64,000 nucleotides of DNA from an uncultured Rothia sp. (GTDB taxonomy: Bacteria; Actinomycetota; Actinomycetes; Actinomycetales; Micrococcaceae). Of the stretch, positions 61,134-64,000 are shown piece after piece. Every line of letters begins with the position of its first letter. Position 1 is the stretch's first letter. The notes under the pieces were generated by a model that was given only the letters and a program-made list of their open reading frames with translations, searched no databases and was not told where the DNA came from. Location of the stretch: positions 88,759 to 152,758 of the forward strand of contig NZ_CAKAPD010000005.1 of NCBI RefSeq assembly GCF_916715725.1. Reading direction: 5' to 3'. Position numbers and translations under genes: made by a program.

Positions 61134-61556
61134 TTATACGTCGCCGTTCTCTAATGCGGCGGCGTCGTAGCGCTCGCGGGCTTCGAGTACCGCCTGCATA
61201 TTGTCCTGCGCCCAGTGGCGCAGGGCGGTCATCGGCTCAATGAGGGTCGTACCGAGCGCGGTCAGTTCGTAGTCCACGCGCGGCGGAATGGATGCGGTGA
61301 CCCGGCGTTCTACCAGGCCGTCGCGTTCCATGGAGCGCAGGGTCTGGGTGAGGACCTTGGGGGAGACGCCCTGAATCATCGCCTTGAGTTCGCCGAAGCG
61401 GGCGACGGGCTGCTCGGAGAGCGCCGCAACAATGAGCGGGGTCCACCGGTCGGTGAGGTGGCGCATCACGGTGCGGGAGGGACAAGCGTGGGCGAGGATG
61501 TTGGCGGGCTGGTCGTCCTGCGGGGTGCGGGTGGGGGAGGTGAGCGTGGTGGTCAT
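61134..61556 (-). CDS. HxlR-family winged-helix regulator
   Basis: The 140-residue regulator shows the HxlR core: ACPSRTVMRHLTDRWTPLIVAALSEQPVARFGEL, GVSPKVLTQTLRSMERDGLVERRV and VDYELTALGTTLIEPM. The conserved N-terminal Cys is present; in relatives such as YodB and QorR it senses quinones or oxidants. I chose ATG 61556 because the longer frame starts inside the divergent promoter. It is divergent from an NAD(P)-binding oxidoreductase, the arrangement expected of a regulator and its target; the dyad at 61650-61667 is the likely binding site. Confidence 0.88.
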   Translation of the reverse strand: MTTTLTSPTRTPQDDQPANILAHACPSRTVMRHLTDRWTPLIVAALSEQPVARFGELKAMIQGVSPKVLTQTLRSMERDGLVERRVTASIPPRVDYELTALGTTLIEPMTALRHWAQDNMQAVLEARERYDAAALENGDV

Positions 61557-61649
61557 AGCTGTGGTCTTTTCAATCTGCTGAGGGGCTGTTTTATGCGGGG
61601 TGGTGGGGGTGCGAAAAATATTTTTAAATATTTTCCACACATCCCCAAT

Positions 61650-61667
61650 GGTTACCTTGAGGTACCC
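61650..61667. promoter_or_regulatory. Probable HxlR operator
   Basis: GGTTACCTTGAGGTACCC is an imperfect dyad (GGTTACC/GGTACCC halves) between the divergent HxlR and oxidoreductase genes. Such dyads are typical of HxlR targets. Confidence 0.6.
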
Positions 61668-61748
61668 GGTTTCTAATAGATACTATAAAACCATCACGCG
61701 GAACACCGCAAGAAAAACTACAGAAGACCTACCCGAAAGGAACCCCTC

Positions 61749-62351
61749 ATGAACATCGCAATTATCGGCGCAACCGGTATGGTCGGCGCACGCACCGCAG
61801 CAGAAGCAATCTCCCGCGGCCACCAGGTTGATGCCTACACCCGCTCCGGCAAGGCACCCGAAGGCGCTACCGCCCACAGCATCGACCTTGCAGACACCGC
61901 GGCACTGGTCGACATCGTCAACAACCACGACGTCACCATTGTTGCCGTCCCGGGCGGTCGCGGCACCTCCGCGCAGCCGATTATCGACGCACACCGCGCA
62001 CTGATCGCGGCGGCACCTACCGGTCGCCTGCTGGTCGTTGGCGGCGCTGGCTCCCTCGAGGACGGCAACGGCAACCGCTTCGTTGATGGCGAAGGCTTCC
62101 CGGAAGATTACAAGCCCGAGGCGAAGGCATTCGCCCAGATTCTCGACGAGTACCGCGCATCCGAGGGTCTGAACTGGACCATGCTCTCCCCGGCGTTCGA
62201 AATCGCACCGGGTGAGCGCACCGGCACGTACAACACCGCACTGGACACCCCCGCTGGCGCTTCCATTAGCGCCGAGGACTTCGCTGTCGCTCTGATTGAC
62301 GAGGCGGAAGAGCCCAAGCACGCGGGCCGCCGCTTCACTGTTGCTAACTAA
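61749..62351 (+). CDS. NAD(P)-binding oxidoreductase (NmrA/atypical SDR type)
   Basis: The 200-residue protein begins with the dinucleotide-binding motif IAIIGATGMVGARTAAEAISRGHQV, then VDAYTRSGKAPEG, LLVVGGAGSLEDGNG, and WTMLSPAFEIAPGERTGTY. It matches small Rossmann-fold proteins of the atypical SDR group often controlled by HxlR regulators. The reaction is unknown; quinone or aldehyde detoxification is a reasonable guess. GAAAGGAAC lies 6 nt before the ATG. Tandem CCAACTA repeats follow its stop. Confidence 0.88.
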   Translation: MNIAIIGATGMVGARTAAEAISRGHQVDAYTRSGKAPEGATAHSIDLADTAALVDIVNNHDVTIVAVPGGRGTSAQPIIDAHRALIAAAPTGRLLVVGGAGSLEDGNGNRFVDGEGFPEDYKPEAKAFAQILDEYRASEGLNWTMLSPAFEIAPGERTGTYNTALDTPAGASISAEDFAVALIDEAEEPKHAGRRFTVAN

Positions 62352-62414
62352 TCAGCGCCAACTAGTCTGTGCCAACTAACCAGCGCTAACTAGCAAGCAC
62401 TTTCTTCACACCAG

Positions 62415-62455
62415 AACGCCGCATCCGACGGGTCAGCCCTGCTGGATGCGGCGTT
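62415..62455. terminator. Terminator after the oxidoreductase gene
   Basis: AACGCCGCATCC (62415-62426) pairs with GGATGCGGCGTT (62443-62454) before TTC. A second compact palindrome, AAACCCTCCGGAGGGTTT (62477-62494), follows and may serve as a backup. Confidence 0.7.
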
Positions 62456-62519
62456 TCGGCGTGCTTCGCTCTTGAAAAACCCTCCGGAGGGTTTCCTGTG
62501 CGAAAACCTCAACCTGCTG

Positions 62520-62525
62520 TATAAT
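62520..62525 (+). promoter_or_regulatory. -10 box of terC
   Basis: A perfect TATAAT lies about 10 nt before the predicted riboswitch. The -35 is weak. Confidence 0.65.
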
Positions 62526-62532
62526 CGTTCAC

Positions 62533-62650
62533 CGAGCAAGGGAGTATCCCACCAATCGACTCATCGTCAGCACGTTAGCCGAAGGCGTCTAACCGGTGAA
62601 TCGAGCCGACCTCCATTCAGGTCGGCGGGAGAGACTTGTGGTCCTGTACG
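62533..62650 (+). promoter_or_regulatory. Probable yybP-ykoY (manganese) riboswitch
   Basis: The leader has GCAAGGGAGTATCCC near its start, GTTAGCCGAAGGCG and a CCGACCT/AGGTCGG stem in the middle, and GGCGGGAGAGACT near the end, as in yybP-ykoY leaders of actinobacterial terC genes. Position directly upstream of terC supports it. Exact helices were not computed. Confidence 0.6.
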
Positions 62651-62672
62651 CACACCACAAGAAAGGCTCCCC

Positions 62673-63875
62673 ATGGAAGTTACCGGGTTGCAATGGTTGG
62701 TTACTATTCTCATCATCGCGGGTCTGTTGGCCTTCGATTTCGTGTTCCACGTCCGTAAGGCGCACGAACCCACCGTTAAGGAAGCGGCCATCTGGTCGAG
62801 TATTTACATCGGCATCGCGCTGCTGTTCGGCCTGTACATTTTCGTGACGAACGGCTCGACCGCCGCCACCGAATTCTATGCAGGCTACATCACCGAAGAA
62901 GCTCTCTCGGTTGATAACCTCTTCGTCTTCATGATCATTATGGGCACGTTCCGTGTTGCCCGTGAGAATCAGCAGAAGGTCCTGCTCTTCGGTATCGTCT
63001 TCGCGATTCTGGCGCGCGGCACCTTCATCTTCGCTGGCGCAGCGATCATTAACTCCTTCGCCTGGGTGTTCTACATCTTCGGCCTGGTCCTGCTCATGAC
63101 CGCAGGTAACCTGCTCAAGGACGAACTCACCGAAGGCGACGGCGACGACGAGGCAGACAACATCATGGTTCGCCTCGCCAAGAAGTACCTGAAGACCAGC
63201 GACCACTTCGACGGCGACAAGCTCTTCACCATCGAAAACGGTAAGCGCGTCATGACCCCCATGATGCTCGTCATGGTCGCTATCGCGGGTTCCGACCTGC
63301 TCTTCGCGCTCGACTCGATCCCCGCGATTTTCGGCCTCACCCAGTCCGTCTACATTGTGTTCACCGCGACCGCGTTCTCCCTCATGGGTCTGCGTCAGCT
63401 GTACTTCCTCATTGACGGTCTGCTGGACCGCCTCGTCTACCTGTCCTACGGTCTGGCGACTATCCTCGCGTTCATTGGTGTGAAGCTCATCCTGCACGCA
63501 ATGCACGAGAACAACCTGCCGTTCATCAACCACGGTGAGCCCGTGCACGTTGTGGAGATTACCACCGAAATGTCGCTGCTGGTCATCGTGGGCGTCCTGG
63601 TCATCACCGTGCTCGCCTCGCTGCTCAGCCCCAAGGGCCGCGCGCTGCAGACCATTCAGCGTGTTCAGGCGCTCTCCGAGAAGTACCTGGCACTGCCCGA
63701 GGACGCATCCGCCGCCGAGCGTGCGGACATCACCGCCCGCTGGCAGAAGGAAACCGAGAAGCTCAACGCCATTCCGCAGAAGCTGCGTGACGAGCTGATC
63801 GAGAAGGAAGACGAGTACCACGCTCTCGTGGTGCGTGCCCGCACCGCGCAGGACGCGCACTCTTCCTCCAAGTAG
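62673..63875 (+). CDS. terC: TerC family membrane protein, probable manganese exporter
   Basis: The 400-residue protein has about nine transmembrane segments and the TerC family acidic motifs EEALSVDNLFVFMIIMG and AGSDLLFALDSIPAIFGLT, which bind metal in MnTerC-type transporters. The C-terminal 70 residues are a charged cytoplasmic helix. Earlier links to tellurite resistance are by name only. ATG 62673 follows AAAGG; a longer frame upstream covers the riboswitch and is rejected. The upstream RNA suggests induction by manganese. Confidence 0.92.
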   Translation: MEVTGLQWLVTILIIAGLLAFDFVFHVRKAHEPTVKEAAIWSSIYIGIALLFGLYIFVTNGSTAATEFYAGYITEEALSVDNLFVFMIIMGTFRVARENQQKVLLFGIVFAILARGTFIFAGAAIINSFAWVFYIFGLVLLMTAGNLLKDELTEGDGDDEADNIMVRLAKKYLKTSDHFDGDKLFTIENGKRVMTPMMLVMVAIAGSDLLFALDSIPAIFGLTQSVYIVFTATAFSLMGLRQLYFLIDGLLDRLVYLSYGLATILAFIGVKLILHAMHENNLPFINHGEPVHVVEITTEMSLLVIVGVLVITVLASLLSPKGRALQTIQRVQALSEKYLALPEDASAAERADITARWQKETEKLNAIPQKLRDELIEKEDEYHALVVRARTAQDAHSSSK

Positions 63876-64000
63876 TTTGAGCTGCTGAGCTTGCGCCTCA
63901 CTAGGCTAAAGCCTCAACACTAAAGCCCCTCACACCGGATCAACCTGAACTGCGCCCCGAAACTTGGACGCATTAAATAATAGCCGCTACACGGCTTCCC
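63876..64000. other. Region downstream of terC
   Basis: Short direct repeats (CTAAAGCC at 63903 and 63920) follow the stop codon. I see no gene or clear terminator before the window edge. Confidence 0.5.

Noticed and set aside
62472..62672. 67-codon N-terminal extension of TerC
   Set aside because: It covers the -10 box and the probable riboswitch; homology starts at 62673.

Overview
The window is chromosomal DNA of a high-GC Gram-positive bacterium (roughly 60% G+C by eye). The gene set and order fit family Micrococcaceae, most likely Rothia (R. mucilaginosa-like). The main pointers are rplS-lepB-rnhB-DUF2469-yraN-comM-dprA-xerC synteny, a type II fabD-fabH-acpP-fabF cluster, an MptB-type mannosyltransferase, and the pdtaR...polA-rpsA-coaE...uvrB order typical of actinobacteria. 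The genus is inferred from gene content only.

Layout. 1-5.1 kb: two secreted cell-surface proteins (one cut by the window edge) and yaaA. 5.1-10.4 kb: rnpB, peptide deformylase, tRNA-His, oligoribonuclease, a polyprenyl-phosphomannose mannosyltransferase, tRNA-Arg and a membrane-anchored HNH nuclease. 10.5-20 kb: ssb, rplS, lepB, rnhB, DUF2469, yraN, comM, dprA and xerC; ssb and the yraN-comM-dprA run share a long upstream element with conserved spacing, which suggests co-regulation of DNA-uptake genes. 20.3-24.3 kb: fatty-acid elongation genes. 24.4-26.1 kb: a gene-poor stretch with a dispersed repeat, an orphan leftward terminator and an FMN riboswitch. 26.1-31 kb: riboflavin transport and synthesis, including a RibE-RibB fusion. 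31.2-33.7 kb: trpE-trpC, followed by a second copy of the dispersed repeat. 34-36.8 kb: an MFS exporter and ftsY. 36.8-40.3 kb: a lower-GC insert carrying an XRE-ImmA/IrrE protein and an unknown partner, plus an unrecognised GC-typical gene, bracketed by matching palindromes; a PIN-like gene follows. 41.7-51 kb: pdtaR, a thioesterase, a dicarboxylate-type symporter, polA, rpsA and coaE. 51.3-57.4 kb: yigZ, an unknown gene and a FecBCD-type ABC importer. 57.9-64 kb: uvrB, a secreted protein, an HxlR regulator divergent from an NAD(P)-binding protein, and terC behind a probable manganese riboswitch.

How it works together. Most genes are housekeeping: DNA repair, replication, translation, lipid, riboflavin and tryptophan metabolism. 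The accessory signals are in intergenic DNA: structured repeats, palindromic operators, short degenerate tandem duplications around stop codons, and several genes whose -10 box lies exactly 6 nt before the start codon (leaderless transcripts). The least explained parts are the shared ssb/yraN element, the palindrome-bracketed XRE-ImmA insert and the nested inverted repeats after polA.
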